Assembly: GCA_003255025.1 (NCBI GenBank)
Contig: QANY01003934.1
Span: forward strand, 1,178,001-1,242,000
From: Datisca glomerata
Lineage: Eukaryota; Streptophyta; Magnoliopsida; Cucurbitales; Datiscaceae
Reading direction: 5' to 3'
DNA: 64,000 nucleotides
Shown: piece by piece, positions 37,181-48,479 of the stretch
How positions within the stretch are numbered: position 1 is the first letter of the stretch
Layout: every line of letters begins with the position of its first letter
Notes under the pieces: generated by a model
What the model was told of the DNA's origin: nothing
Databases searched by the model: none
The model's input: only the letters and a program-made list of their open reading frames with translations
Made by a program: the position numbers and the translations under genes

Positions 37181-39542
37181 ACAATGTAATACCCAAGTAA
37201 TATTTACAACCCCCACTCACACCATATATGCGCATACACCTTAAGCCACCCCATTTATTTTCGCTCACACCACGTGTTCTCTCTCAACCATTTTCCCCCC
37301 AAATCTCTCTTTTGTTTATCTCAAGCTAATCCTTATAACCACCTACAACTCTCCCTCCCCTTTCTCCCATTTTCTTTTATATTCACAAGCCTTCTCCATT
37401 TTATTTTACTACACATCTCTAATTCTTTTGCAGTTTTCTTCACCCAACGAAAACCCCTTTTGCTTACTACTTCATCTAGTTTCTTATTCAACAATTATAC
37501 TTCATTAATCAAAGTAAATGATTTCTTGTTTCTTCTCTTTAATTTTCTCTTTCTTTTCTCTAATCAACTTAGATTTTGATCAATTCATTGAAGAATCAAT
37601 CTGAGTTTATTTTTCTTCTCCTCTAATTTTTCCAGCAAGCTCTCTGTTCCATCTTCTTTTCGTTCTTCTTCTTTGTCTCGTTTTCCATTTGTTCTGCCAT
37701 CAATTTAACGTAACCAATTCTTCTCTATTTCTTCATTCTTTTCTCATTTCTCATGCTTTCAACCTTAATATTTTATTCAATGTTTATATTATATCCAATT
37801 CTGGATTTTTCTCAATTTTTCAGCGATAGGCATTTTGTTCATCTCTGTTTCCGGTATTGCCGTCACATAGTTGTTGTGTATCGATTTTGGTAAGCCCTTT
37901 ATGTTTTTCTCTCCTTTTGTTTCGGTTATTTATTCCTATTTCTCTTGATGATTTCTCACTCTCAAATTCTGTTATTTTGGTAGCCCTTCGATCATTTTCA
38001 TCAGATCGTAGTTGTTCGTCTTGATCGTTATTGCGTTCGGTAGGTTTATTTCTTTTCTTTCTATTTTCTTTCATTGTTCATTTATGTACTACCTGCTACT
38101 ATGTCTTGTGATCCAATTAATCCTGACCCGACCATGGTTTACCCGGACCGAACAGGTTCATCCGAACAAGATCAAAACCAGTCCAGTCTAAGCTAACACA
38201 GAATCATTTCAGACCAGACCAAACTGGACCACCACCACATAACCGAACCGGTTCAGACCACCTAAACCAAGTTGAACCGGTCTGAACCACTTGATCAGTT
38301 TGCACCCGGTTCAGTTTCATCCCCTTTCTGACCTCGCTCGCCCTCCTAGTTAATTTAATAATTGTAGTTATTATATGATTATTTTGTGTTCAGGGATCCT
38401 TGGATTTCAGGTCATTAGTTGTTGAATTTATTCATAGCAATCCAGGTAAGTGGATTTACATAGTAATTCAGTTTATGTGTTATAAGTGTTAGCTTATATA
38501 ATGTAAACTTATTTTTGTTATTTCTTTATGTTGCTCAATCTTATGATCAAGTGTTTTATTTATTTTTCCATATCACGATGAAATTATTCACCATGTTATG
38601 TATGATAATATTTTGAGTTATGCACGTAATAGATATATCATTTATGTTTATGAATAAGTTATATGTTTACTCATGTATATGTGATAATGTGAATTATGAA
38701 TCTTAACTCAAGTAAAGTGAAAAGTAAACAAGATGTAGACTTAGTCATATCCCTTGGTTATCAAATAACTAGATTGTTCACGTCATGTTATCAAGTTATA
38801 TGGCTGGGTATCACCATGTTCATGTGATCGTCCTTAAGGTTCAAATAACTTTAAGTGACATCAAGTTTCAGGACACCCAATCTGTCATGTTCACGTTCAT
38901 GTTACAAGTTCAAGTTCAAGCGTGAATCAATTCTGGTTATATTGTTAATTGGGGAATATGTCTAGTCAAATTATGATCATGCAAATACAAGTAACATCAA
39001 GTATAAGTACAAGTTCAAGTTATATGTTAACCATGAAATCATTTGTTATTATAAGTATTTTATGTGATTTTAATGGAGAAGTGAATGTGTTAAATTAAAT
39101 TTTCATGAGTTAGAAATGTTTACATTTATGTCATATAAAACTTATTAGTATGTGAATTTACTTACTGAGTATTTTTAATACTCACCCCCATAGATGATTG
39201 TGTTGCAGGTAATCGTGAGCAGCAGGAGTGAGGAACTGCCATAGCAAGCATGATTATGATTTCTATGTTAAATTATAACGTTATGATTTCAGTTATTTCA
39301 GAAATTTATGAATATTCATGTTTAACTTTCATGTCTTATGGATTTACATGCTTCCATTTATGACAGTTTAATGAATTATTTATTTTAGTTTAATAAGTTA
39401 ATATTCTCTTAAAATATTTTTCCGCTTCCGCTATTTATAGATAATTAGGGCAAGATTAGGATTTTCAAATGAATTGAGGCTTTTTTTAAATTGTAATATT
39501 ACAAGTATGTTTAACCTTCGGGAATCGGGGCTTTACACAATG
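37181..39542 (+). mobile_element. Solo-LTR-like insertion (Del/Tekay type) with ACAATG duplication
   Basis: ACAATG stands at both edges (37181-37186 and 39537-39542), and the uninterrupted LTR C reads GAGACCCAATGTCTGTCC at the same place. The insert starts GTAATACCC and ends ATCGGGGCTTTAC, close to the TGTAATACCC...TTACA ends of chromovirus LTRs. It has no internal domain, so a solo LTR left by recombination is the simplest reading. A CT-rich part (37270-37760) gives a Phe/Leu/Ser-rich frame that I do not take as a gene. 38140-38320 is rich in the palindrome GAACCGGTTC and its variants. Confidence 0.7.
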
Positions 39543-39800
39543 TATGTCCTGATTGCCTTTGATTAGATGGGAGGAGGCGACCTTGACATAAAACGTTCAA
39601 CATTAAATGTCCAAATAATTGGACGGAGGCTATCCTGACATCCTGTCATTGCAATTGGACCTGTCGAATGCCACTTTCGGTCCAATTGCAATGACAGGAT
39701 GTCAAGATAGCCTCCGTCCAACTATTTGGACATTTAATGTTGAACGTTTTATGTCAAGGTCGCCTCCTCCCATCTAATCAAAGGCAATCATGACATACAT
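39540..39800. repeat. Near-perfect 122-bp inverted duplication (fold-back)
   Basis: Arms 39540-39661 and 39679-39800 are separated by a 17-base loop (TGTCGAATGCCACTTTC). By eye I find about three mismatches in 122 bp. LTR A and LTR C have only the left arm at this place, so the right arm is a later inverted copy of the neighbouring LTR segment. A transcript through it would form a long hairpin. Confidence 0.85.
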
Positions 39801-40014
39801 AGTAATGCTGGTCTTGTGCTCGTGGTTATCCGAGCTCCCTTTGTGCACCATATCCATGATTTTATTTTTGACCCCGTCTGTCTGACCCGAGCATCCTCAG
39901 TACTGATAAGGTGAGATCAGTCCATTTTCTCCAAAACTTTCCTTCAGTGAGGGCCTCCTAGTACGGTGTAACACACGTCGTTGGGTCATTCTGATCGATA
40001 AAACACCCATAACA

Positions 40015-42546
40015 GTTCCCCCCAGTCGACGACTTGGGTGGCTTCATCTATTCGGGTCTGAAGACTTCATTGTTCGTGCTCTGCGTTGATTTAATCATTT
40101 TGTCATGAGTTGTTCATTGTGTGTGTGTCACTTCACCTTCCACGCAATTTAAATCCATTAGTATCTCGGGAGTGGAGGCATTAATGGTGTGTGGATGCAC
40201 GTGAATGAGCATGACTTCTTATCACTTCGTGTTGTTTCGTCCCTACCATTGATTGGATGACGTTTATTCTTCTGAGATCCTCTCGTTGATCTATTAAACA
40301 ACCGCTTACTAGCCGTAGGATGGTTCCAGTGGTTGTTGTCATGGTCCTTTTAAATGCCCCATTAAATGAGCAACTTTCTTTTAGGCATATAAATAGGCGA
40401 TTTCCCTTTCCTCCTCTGGCTACACTATTAATATCTGTTTTACCTATTTCCTGTAGCAAACATACTTCAACTAGATAGGGTTTTTTTCCTTAGTTGAGCT
40501 TTAACTTGGTCTAGATGAGACCTTTATCCTGAGATGTGTAGTTATTCTGACTATTATGTCCATCGTAGTATCCTATGAACTTTCACTAACTCGAGCTTGT
40601 GATCCCGAGCTGGAATAAGCCTTCAAAGGCCTTGATCCATTTTGGTGAGCTTTATCTTATTCAATGGGTTTCCTTTTTCATAGGTCGGGGATTGGACAGA
40701 CCTGGCATGATCTTTATGAAGCCTTCCGAGTGTGCTCCCATTTGGGAGGCCTGGTCGGGCGAACCTTCCTCACATTGGGGGTTTTCACTTTGACATTTAG
40801 TCGAGCATGCCCTCTTCTAGTCGTGCTTTTTCTTGGTCTAGCAATAAGGTGAATTTATTTTGTTTCTGGCTAAAGGACTTTTCTTTTATTAACTATCTAA
40901 GTGTTCTTGCTCTAGAAGAATCCTTGTGTCGAAACGCTCACCAGAGGGCCTTATCCTTATCTTTCGAGCTACAGTGCTCGGTAGATATCTTTATCACTGG
41001 TGTCGAGATTACCTTCGATGAGGTTTTCCCTTAACCTTATCAGACGGGCATGGCTGCTCGGCGGTCATTAATTTCCTTGGTCTAGCCTGGTGGGCCTGCC
41101 CTGGCTAGACCTTTATTCATATCTGCGAGCATGAGTGCTTGGCAGACATCTTTTTACCTTGATATCTTGTCGAGTTTTTCCTATTCTGGCCAGAACCTTA
41201 ATCCCGTTTGTGACCTCGAGAGACATAATTTTACCTTATCTAGCCATGGTTTCCTGCTTTCACTAGATCCTTAAATCGCGTCTGTGAGAATGCGTGCTCA
41301 GTAGCCCGCTTTGGCTAGATCTTGAACCCGTATGCGAGTGTGAGCACTTGGCAGACATCTTATCTCAATGTCTAGCCAGGTGGTCCTACTCTGGCTAGAC
41401 CCTTAAATCTCATCTGTGAGCATGAGTGCTCGATAGACATCACTTTTTACCTTGATCTCTAGCCAGACGTGTCTGCTCTAGCTAGATCTTTGATCCCGTT
41501 TGTGAGCTGAGATGCTCGACAGACATCATTCTACCTTGATATCTAGCCATGTTTTCCTAATATAGAAAGATCCTTGATCCCGTATGTGAGCATGAGTACT
41601 CGACATACATCTTTCCTCGATGTCTAGTCTGGCGGGCCTACTCTAGCTAGACCCTCAAATTTCTATCTATGAGCATGAGTGGTCGACAGACATAAATTTT
41701 TTCCTTGATGTCTAGCCAAGCATGCTTGCTCTAGATTTCCTTCGGTGAGGGTCATTCACATCCTCTCACATGGGATTCGTGTCCTCACTCGGCTCGTGGG
41801 CCTGTATACCAATTTTGGCATGGTCTTCATCCTTCCGTTTCACTCAATATGGGATGTGGGAGCTGGGAGTTGTCCAAACCCAGATTCCTATTTTAATTTG
41901 AGGTGCAGGATTGACGCAGGGCTTTATATTTCAACTAGGAATGTCCATTGTCCTATTTACCCGTGGCGTGTGGCTTTTCTTGATCTGTGCTGGAGCCTTG
42001 TAAAATTGTTGGTGGCCAAAAAAGGGCACCAAGGAGTAGGGTGGGGGTGTCCCACCAATATTTTTCTCCATCTTCTGAGGCTGCTCACATGTTGCATCTA
42101 GAGGATCCCTCGGGGGTCTTTGCCATCGTTCGCTCTCTGGCGGCTTTGCTCGCTTCCTTCATCTTCCAGGAATGACCTTAATAAGAACCTTACAAATGTA
42201 GAACATGGCCACCCGCCGCCTAATTTTATTTTAGTCTCGATTTTCTTGAGGGATTACCTTTGTCTGGCGAGCTCTCGAACGTTATGGCTCGAGCGTGGAT
42301 TGTCATGCCCTTTCTTCTTTCTCTGGTCACCTTAGGGGATGTAAGCACCATACTTTCTTTCTTCATCACGTAATCGACATAGAAACTGAAAGTTCTCCCA
42401 CCAGGGGTAAGGATGATTTCTCCCTCTCGTCATGGGCTTCATCGGCATAGGATGCGAAGACCACTCTCTCTTTTTTTGGGAGAGGAGGGTTTTCAAGCAC
42501 TTAAAATAGGGATGATTTACCATCATCCCCCACAGACGCTGCCACC
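40015..42546. other. Body 2 of the tandem complex
   Basis: Second copy of the body. Its minus-strand 5' end is at the right: the primer-binding site is followed by a 64-codon frame (42526-42332) starting MMVNHPYFKCLKTLL without a known domain. Its left end carries the polypurine tract. The segment 41736-42330, with a 118-codon plus-strand frame, has no counterpart in body 1 and no recognisable domain. Confidence 0.6.
41060..41735. repeat. 83-bp hairpin tandem array (body 2)
   Basis: Same unit as at 35120-35650: TCTAGCC...GGCTAGA, then GCGAGCATGAGTGCTCG-type stems, about eight units with more decay. Several units have lost one stem. Confidence 0.7.
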
Positions 42547-43189
42547 TGTTGATGCTGAAGACTTCAACAGTAATCCTTGAGAACCCTTTCGGATAGAGTT
42601 CCTTGCCACCTTATCGTCTGTATAACGCAAATAAAGAACTCAGCGGTAAGGACCTGGTGGTGGTTGCCCCGCCTAAGGGCCCCTGATGCCTAAGTCAACA
42701 TTAGTCGATATTGCGGCATAATATCCTTAGGGGAGAGTAGAAATATCTCTTTTTTTGTTGGTAGATGTATTTATACTTGCGTCTTCGGGTGGGAGGAAGG
42801 GTATCGAAGAAGCCCTTCAAAGTTGTGCTGGGGAAGCTTTACGAGACCCAATGTCTGTCCTAATTGCCCTTGATTAGACGGAATGGTGGCGACATTGACA
42901 TAAAGCATTCAACATTAAATGTCAAAATGCCCAGACGGAGGCTACGATTAGACTTGTTGAGTGCTACTTTCAGCGAGTAATGTGGTCATGTGCTCGTGGT
43001 TATCCGAGCGCTCTTTATGAACTCCATCCCCACTCTTACTTGTGCTCGGGTTTGTGCGACCCGAGCATTCTCAGTACTGACTAGGTGTGATTGATCCTTT
43101 TCCTCCAAAACTTTCTTTCATCAGGGGCCTCCTAGTGCGGCATAACATGTGTTGTTGGGTCATTGGTGGTCAGAAAAACACCCATAACA
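42547..43189 (-). repeat. LTR C of the tandem complex
   Basis: 643 bp, TGTTGATGCTGAAGACTTCA to ACACCCATAACA on the plus strand, equal in length to LTR A. The primer-binding site lies at its left edge, so it is the 5' LTR of the right-hand element. Confidence 0.8.
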
Positions 43190-43199
43190 CTACCCAATT

Positions 43200-44480
43200 A
43201 AAGTCTCTAGAGGACCCCACATGGTGATATTGGCCAAAATCAGAGCCTAATTAATGAGAATTCTTCGTTATAATGGCATAGGAGATTGAGACATATCTCC
43301 ATAGAGAGAATCAAAAGATTAGTCGATGATGGAGTTCTAAAAACTCTTACATTTACTGATTTTGGTACTTGTGTGGACTGCATCAAGGGAAAGTAGACCA
43401 ACAATTCCACTGAGCGTGCCAGAAGAAGTTTTAAAATTTTAAAGATTGTACACACTGATATTTGTGGAAGTTTACTACTCAATGTCTGAATGATCAAAGA
43501 TATTTTATCTTATTCATGGATAACCCATACTGAATTTATATATCACTATCTTCTCTTCAAAATAAGGATGAAACTCTAGATTCTTTTAAAATTTATAAAT
43601 AAAAAGTAAAGAAACAAAAGAAAAAGAAAATTGAGGTATAAAAAGTGACTTGAAAAAATGATAATCTCATAGCTTTAGTGTGGCTTGAATCTTTTTTGTT
43701 GACCCTCCAAATAATATATGATAGATTGACTCTGGTTCTTCAATCTATATTATCAGTACCATGCATGGCTTTCTCAATCTAAGGAAGTCGAAGGAAAATG
43801 AACGAGGCATCTATTCGGCAATCTGATGCTTTTGAAAGTTGAGGTTGTGTGGAGTTTTTTTACTTATTTTTAAATATGGATTTGTTTTAGATCTTGAAAA
43901 AAAATTTATACTCTGTCACTTTCAAGAATTTAAGTTTTTGTTTCTAGACTTTACACTTTTAAATTTAGATTTTTGTTTGATGATGACATTTTTAGTGTTT
44001 CAACAAAGAAAGTTCTTGTTTGTGGTCGAAAATTTTTTGATAGCTTATACAAATTTGAGTTAGACCCCACATGGTGATATTGGCCTAAACCGGAGCCTCA
44101 TTAATGAGAATCTTCATTATAATGGCATAGGAGATTGAGACATATCTCCATAGAGAGAATCAAAAGATTAGTCGTGATGGAGTTCTAAAAACTCTTACAT
44201 TTATTGATTTTGGTACTTGTGTGGACCGCATCAAGGGAAAGTAGACCATCAATTCCACTGAGCGTGCTAGAAGAAGTTCTAAAAATTTTTTGATTGTACA
44301 CTGATATTTGTGGAATGTTTACTACTCAATGTCTGAATGATCAAAGATATTTTATCTTATTCATGGATAACCATACTGAATTATATATCACTATCTTCTC
44401 TTTATAATAAGGATGAAGCTCTAGATTCTTTTAAAATTTATAAATAAAAAGTAAAGAAACAAAAGAAAAAGAAAATTAAA
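43200..44480 (+). pseudogene. Duplicated GAG-pre-integrase / integrase start
   Basis: 43204-43615 and 44066-44480 are near-identical. Both read WCDIG-like text, then HISIERIKRLV, DGVLKTLTF and DFGTCVDC-IKGK in the first copy, followed by the integrase start VHTDICGS. The unit is about 865 bp and includes 43626-44062, AT-rich text with a 74-codon frame that is not recognisable. A tandem duplication inside the element, or a jump during reverse transcription, would explain it. Confidence 0.75.
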
Positions 44481-44900
44481 ATCATATGATCAGACGAGGG
44501 TGGAGAGTTCTATCATCTGTACATAGAAAATGGACGATGGCATGGTCCATTTGCGTAAGGTTTCTTCATTAAGAATGTAAAATTACCCAATTTTTGTATG
44601 CCTCGCACACCATAGCAAAATGGTTTTGCTGAAAGAAGGAATATAATGTTAATAGAAATGGTAAGAAGCATTATCAGCAAATCTAGTCTTCCTTTATCCT
44701 TATGGAGTGAGGCCCTAAAAAGGTAATGTATATCTTGAATTGGTTTCCATTTAAGGGTGTTTCAAAATCATCCATTGAGTTGTGAAATGGATGAAAACCT
44801 AGTTTAAGCCATTTACACATTTGGAGATATCTTGTAGAGGTGAGGGTTTACAAATCCTCACATCAAGATATTACATCTAAGGATCATAAGTGGGTTTTTC
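44290..44900 (+). pseudogene. Copia integrase core remnant
   Basis: After the second copy of the integrase start the text reads IRSDEGGEF (second catalytic Asp), then a stop-broken CMPRTP-stop-QNGFAERRN, which contains the third catalytic residue region (NGxxERxN). Stops and small indels interrupt it. Confidence 0.75.
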
Positions 44901-45329
44901 ATTGCCAATGATTTGATTTCTATATGATATTGGTTTTACTGTCTTTCGCATATTTCTAGACAGTTTACTTGAGACTAGAAACGCTAGATTTCTTGAAGAT
45001 CATCAGTCTAGTGGGAGTTCCTTACCTCTTAAGGTAGAATTTGAGGAAGCATGAGATTCAATTTAGTTGTCTACAGACAATAGGCAATTGGTAGTTCTTC
45101 AATGAAATCAACTAGAGATCTTTGAAAAACAACCAACTCCAGAGCAACTGATTCAAGATGAATCAACCCATGAACATACACAAAATACAATTGAGAGAGT
45201 AGACTAAAAAAGATCTTCTATGGTAAGGAAAAATCGACAATTTCTAGTGATTATGTTGTATTTCTCTAAGAAGTTGATGTTGACATCATATCTACAAATG
45301 ATCCAACATCATTCTTTAAAGCCATGAAT

Positions 45330-46760
45330 GGTGATAATTTTGCATATTGGTATGATGCCATGAAGGAAGAGTTGGAATCTATGGCTAAAAGTCAAGTCTG
45401 GAATCTTGTTGAGTTACCAAAACGAGCTACAACCATTAGTTCTAAATGGGTTTATAAAACCAAAAAGGTCTCATAGAGTAAAATGGAGAGATATGAAGAT
45501 AAACTTGTAGCCAAATGTTTCACTCAAAAGGAAGGCACTGTTATCATGAAACCTTCTCTCAAGTTTTTAAGAATGATTCATTCAAGATAATCATGGTTTT
45601 AGTAGGTCATTTTGATTTAAAGTTACATCAAATGGATATCAAAACTATGTTCTTGAATGAAGATTTAGAGAAGGAGGTATACATGTCTCAGCCTGACGGT
45701 TTTACTCTTGAGCACGAAAGTCGGTTAGTTCGCAAGCTTAAAAGATCTATATATGGACTAAAGCAGGCCTCCCGTCAATGGTATAAGAAGTTTCACAATG
45801 TTGTTACCTCATCGGTTTCTCTGAGAACATCATTGATTAATGCATAGACCTTAAGGTTAGTGAGAGTAAATATATATTTTTAGTTCTATATGTGGATGAA
45901 ATTTTACTTGCAAGCAAGTATTTGGGTTTACTCTATGAGACAAAACATTTCATTTCTAAGAACTTTGAAATGAAAGATTTGGGTGAAGCCTCATTAGTCA
46001 TTGGCATAGAGATTCAAAGAGATAGATCTCAATGAATATTGGGACTATTTCAAAGGGCCTACATTGAAAAGGTTTTAGAGAGATTTAAAATGAATGACTA
46101 TTCTCTTACAGTTGCACCTATAGTTAAAGAGGGTAAGTTCAACAAGATTCAACGCCGAAATAATGAATTGCAACAAAAATTGATGGATAACATACCATAC
46201 TCATCTACAGTTGGCAGCCTAATGTATGCACATGTCTGTATGAGACCAAATATCAAATTTACAGTGGGCATGCTAGGTAGATGCCGAAGTACTCCTGATA
46301 ACATTGGAGTGCTGCTAAAAAGGTTATAAGGTACTTACAAGGATTATAAACTTACTGCTATACACCCTCATCATCTGAACTAGTTGTATATTCAGATTCA
46401 AATTTTTCTAGATGAGACACAAGAGAGTCAGCTTCGTGATATATTTTCCTTCTTGCTGGAGGTGCCGTATCTTTGACAAGTGTCAAGCAAACCATTATTA
46501 CTTCTTCTACTATGATGCGGAGTTCATTGCATGCTATGAAGCTACTACACAGGCACGATGGTTAAGAATTTCATGAAGGATCTCAAGATTGTCGATTCTA
46601 TAACGAGAACATTTGATAATTCGACTGCGGTTTTCTTCTTCAAGATAATAAAAGTGGAAGCCGAAGCAAGTATATTGACATCAAGTATCTTGTTGTAAGA
46701 AAGCGTGTGAAAGATGAAAAAGTGTTTATTGAACACATTGGTACCGAACTAATGATTGTG
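45330..46760 (+). pseudogene. Copia reverse transcriptase-RNase H remnant
   Basis: Blocks seen: AMKEELESMAKSQVWNLVEL, MDIKTMFLNEDLEKEVYMSQ, IYGLKQASRQWYKKF, LVLYVDEILLAS (the second Asp of YVDD is Glu), then GLFQRAYIEKVLERFKM and YSSTVGSLMYAHVCMRPNIK, which lead into the RNase H domain ending VEHIGT-like IEHIGTELMIVDFM. Stops occur between blocks, for example after SLINA at 45847 and near 46328. Confidence 0.8.
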
Positions 46761-46829
46761 GATTTCATGAATAATGGATTGCCGGCAAAACAATATAGAG
46801 ATTACGGGGGAGCCTTTGGGTCTTATTAG

Positions 46830-48440
46830 CTCATTTTTAGAATAAAGTATTTCTTTTATTTATGTACACATAAAGATTTCATATCCATTGAGATATATAA
46901 AGTTGGAGCCGAATGACTATAGGAAGACCATTCATAATGTTAATTTCTCATAAGGTACTCACTTAGAGATACCATACATGTTATACATGAAAGAAAATGC
47001 ACATTTAAGAGTATAACCACTATAATCCATTTTTTTTAGATTCTTTAATTAAGGGGAAGTTTTTCAATTACTAGATTTCTTCGATAGTTATAATATGGTT
47101 ACAATCACTGACAAAGATAGGTATGCCACGTGGGCCAATTAATAGAATGTTATATTCACGTCTCTATTAGGAGATTTAAAGTGGGTCATATATCACTTAT
47201 CCTATTTTTAAAAACTTAATACAATATATATATTTATCTAAATACTCGATGTATATAAAATTTAAAGTGATGAGATTAAGGATAACTATTATATAATAGT
47301 GAGATACAATTAAACAACTAACTAAAAAATAGAGATCAAGTAGTTGAGAAATCATGATTTCTTTGATGAGAGAAAAGGATTAAGTTCAAACACTTAAATG
47401 AGAGTCACTGAAATAACTTATAAATACCTACATATGTATTCCATCAAGTATGATACATAAGCTAGAAAATCTTTTCTATTATTCCTGTGATTTATTATTA
47501 TTCGTGTTCAAATTATGGTTAGAAGTTAATTTTAGTATATTTGAATTTCTTACAATTTTTCTCCTTTTCGTCGTGGTCCTGTTATTTCTTTGTAACCGGC
47601 AAGTTCTATTTCTTGGATGGTTTTTCAGCTGTTCTGTTGTGTTATGTTCTTTAAATATTCCTTTTCAGTTTTCAATACATTTAACTAAATGAATTACTCT
47701 TGTTTCAATTGATAAGGTTATTGGAAAAAACAATGTACTTCTAATTATAGCGTATCTTGCAGCAAATTGTACTTTTTTCCTACTAATATAATGGATGGAG
47801 AAAAAAGTTTCACCCACAGTCGCTACTGTGTGTATATGGGCAATTTTTCATTGTACGTAATTTTCAAAAGCGAAATGTGGAGTTTATGTGTATATGTCAC
47901 CTCCCTAATCGTCATTGTGATCGATTGGAGATGGCTTAATAGGCAGCCATCCATATTATATAACTATTTTCTCTATTCATTATACGTAGAATATGTTCGG
48001 ATATTAAAAAATATGAAAAGAAAAAGACTAATAACAGTGAGAGAAATTACAAAAAGGTGAAAACAGAAGTGGCGTGTCACCCCATAATCTTGTTAGAATT
48101 ATTGTCTTAATTAGTTTGCAATTTGTGATGTGAGATCAAATTTATTGTCAACTCATAATAAATCTTGTGCACTATTGTCTTACATATCATTATTGATCAT
48201 TATTTTAATCACTACTTTCTTCTTAGTACTCGAAAGGCAATTTTTTTAATGAAATTGTAATCTTCTTCTTTCAGCTATGTTTAGATCTTAAAAAATACGA
48301 AAGATAAAAATAAGAAAAATTTCATTTCCATTAAGATCTTTATTATGGCAATAATGTCTTTCAATTTGTCTCTTACTCCTCTTTTTTTCTCTTTCCTTTT
48401 TTTAAGATCGAAACAAAACCTTCATGTCCTTTTCTGAGAT
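46830..48440. other. Presumed copia 3' LTR remains and AT-rich intergenic
   Basis: The first few hundred bases after the purine tract should be the 3' LTR, but no partner is in the window to prove it. The frames at 47450-48060 are Phe/Tyr-rich and look like chance frames in AT-rich DNA. Confidence 0.3.
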
Positions 48441-48479
48441 CAAAACATAGTCTTAGATCATGTTTTGATCTCGTCAAAT

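Larger units (their letters stand above)
37018..40014 (-). repeat. LTR B of the tandem complex (truncated and interrupted)
   Basis: Its left part (GGTGGTTGCCCCACCTAAGG to GAGACACAATG) and right part (TATGTCCTGATTGCC to ACACCCATAACA) align with LTR C, split by the 2.35-kb insertion. The first about 110 bp of LTR C are missing. The right part also holds the inverted duplication at 39540-39800. Confidence 0.75.
33422..43189 (-). mobile_element. Tandem complex of gypsy-like non-autonomous elements (LTR-body-LTR-body-LTR)
   Basis: Three LTRs of one family alternate with two homologous bodies. Orientation is minus: next to the rightmost LTR the minus strand reads GGTGGCAGCGTCTGTGGGGG, the usual primer-binding site of many plant Ty3/gypsy elements, and next to the middle LTR it reads GACTGGGGGGAAC, a polypurine tract, directly before TGTTATGGG. 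The bodies (34065-37017 and 40015-42546) hold no RT, integrase or protease. Sharing of the middle LTR is the expected product of unequal recombination. The outer flanks ATTAA and CTACC do not match, so there is no target duplication. Confidence 0.7.
43200..46830 (+). mobile_element. Ty1-copia retrotransposon, pol part (degraded)
   Basis: Plus strand order: GAG-pre-integrase (twice), integrase, RT, RNase H, then a purine-rich GATTACGGGGGAG that may be the polypurine tract. It appears to continue the gag fragment at 33086-33421. About 0.7 kb of gag end and protease is missing between the two. Many stops and frameshifts kill all frames. Confidence 0.85.

Noticed and set aside
37274..37579. 101-codon Phe/Leu/Ser-rich frame as a membrane protein
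   Set aside because: It lies in the CT-rich transcribed part of a solo-LTR-like insertion, is low complexity and matches no family.
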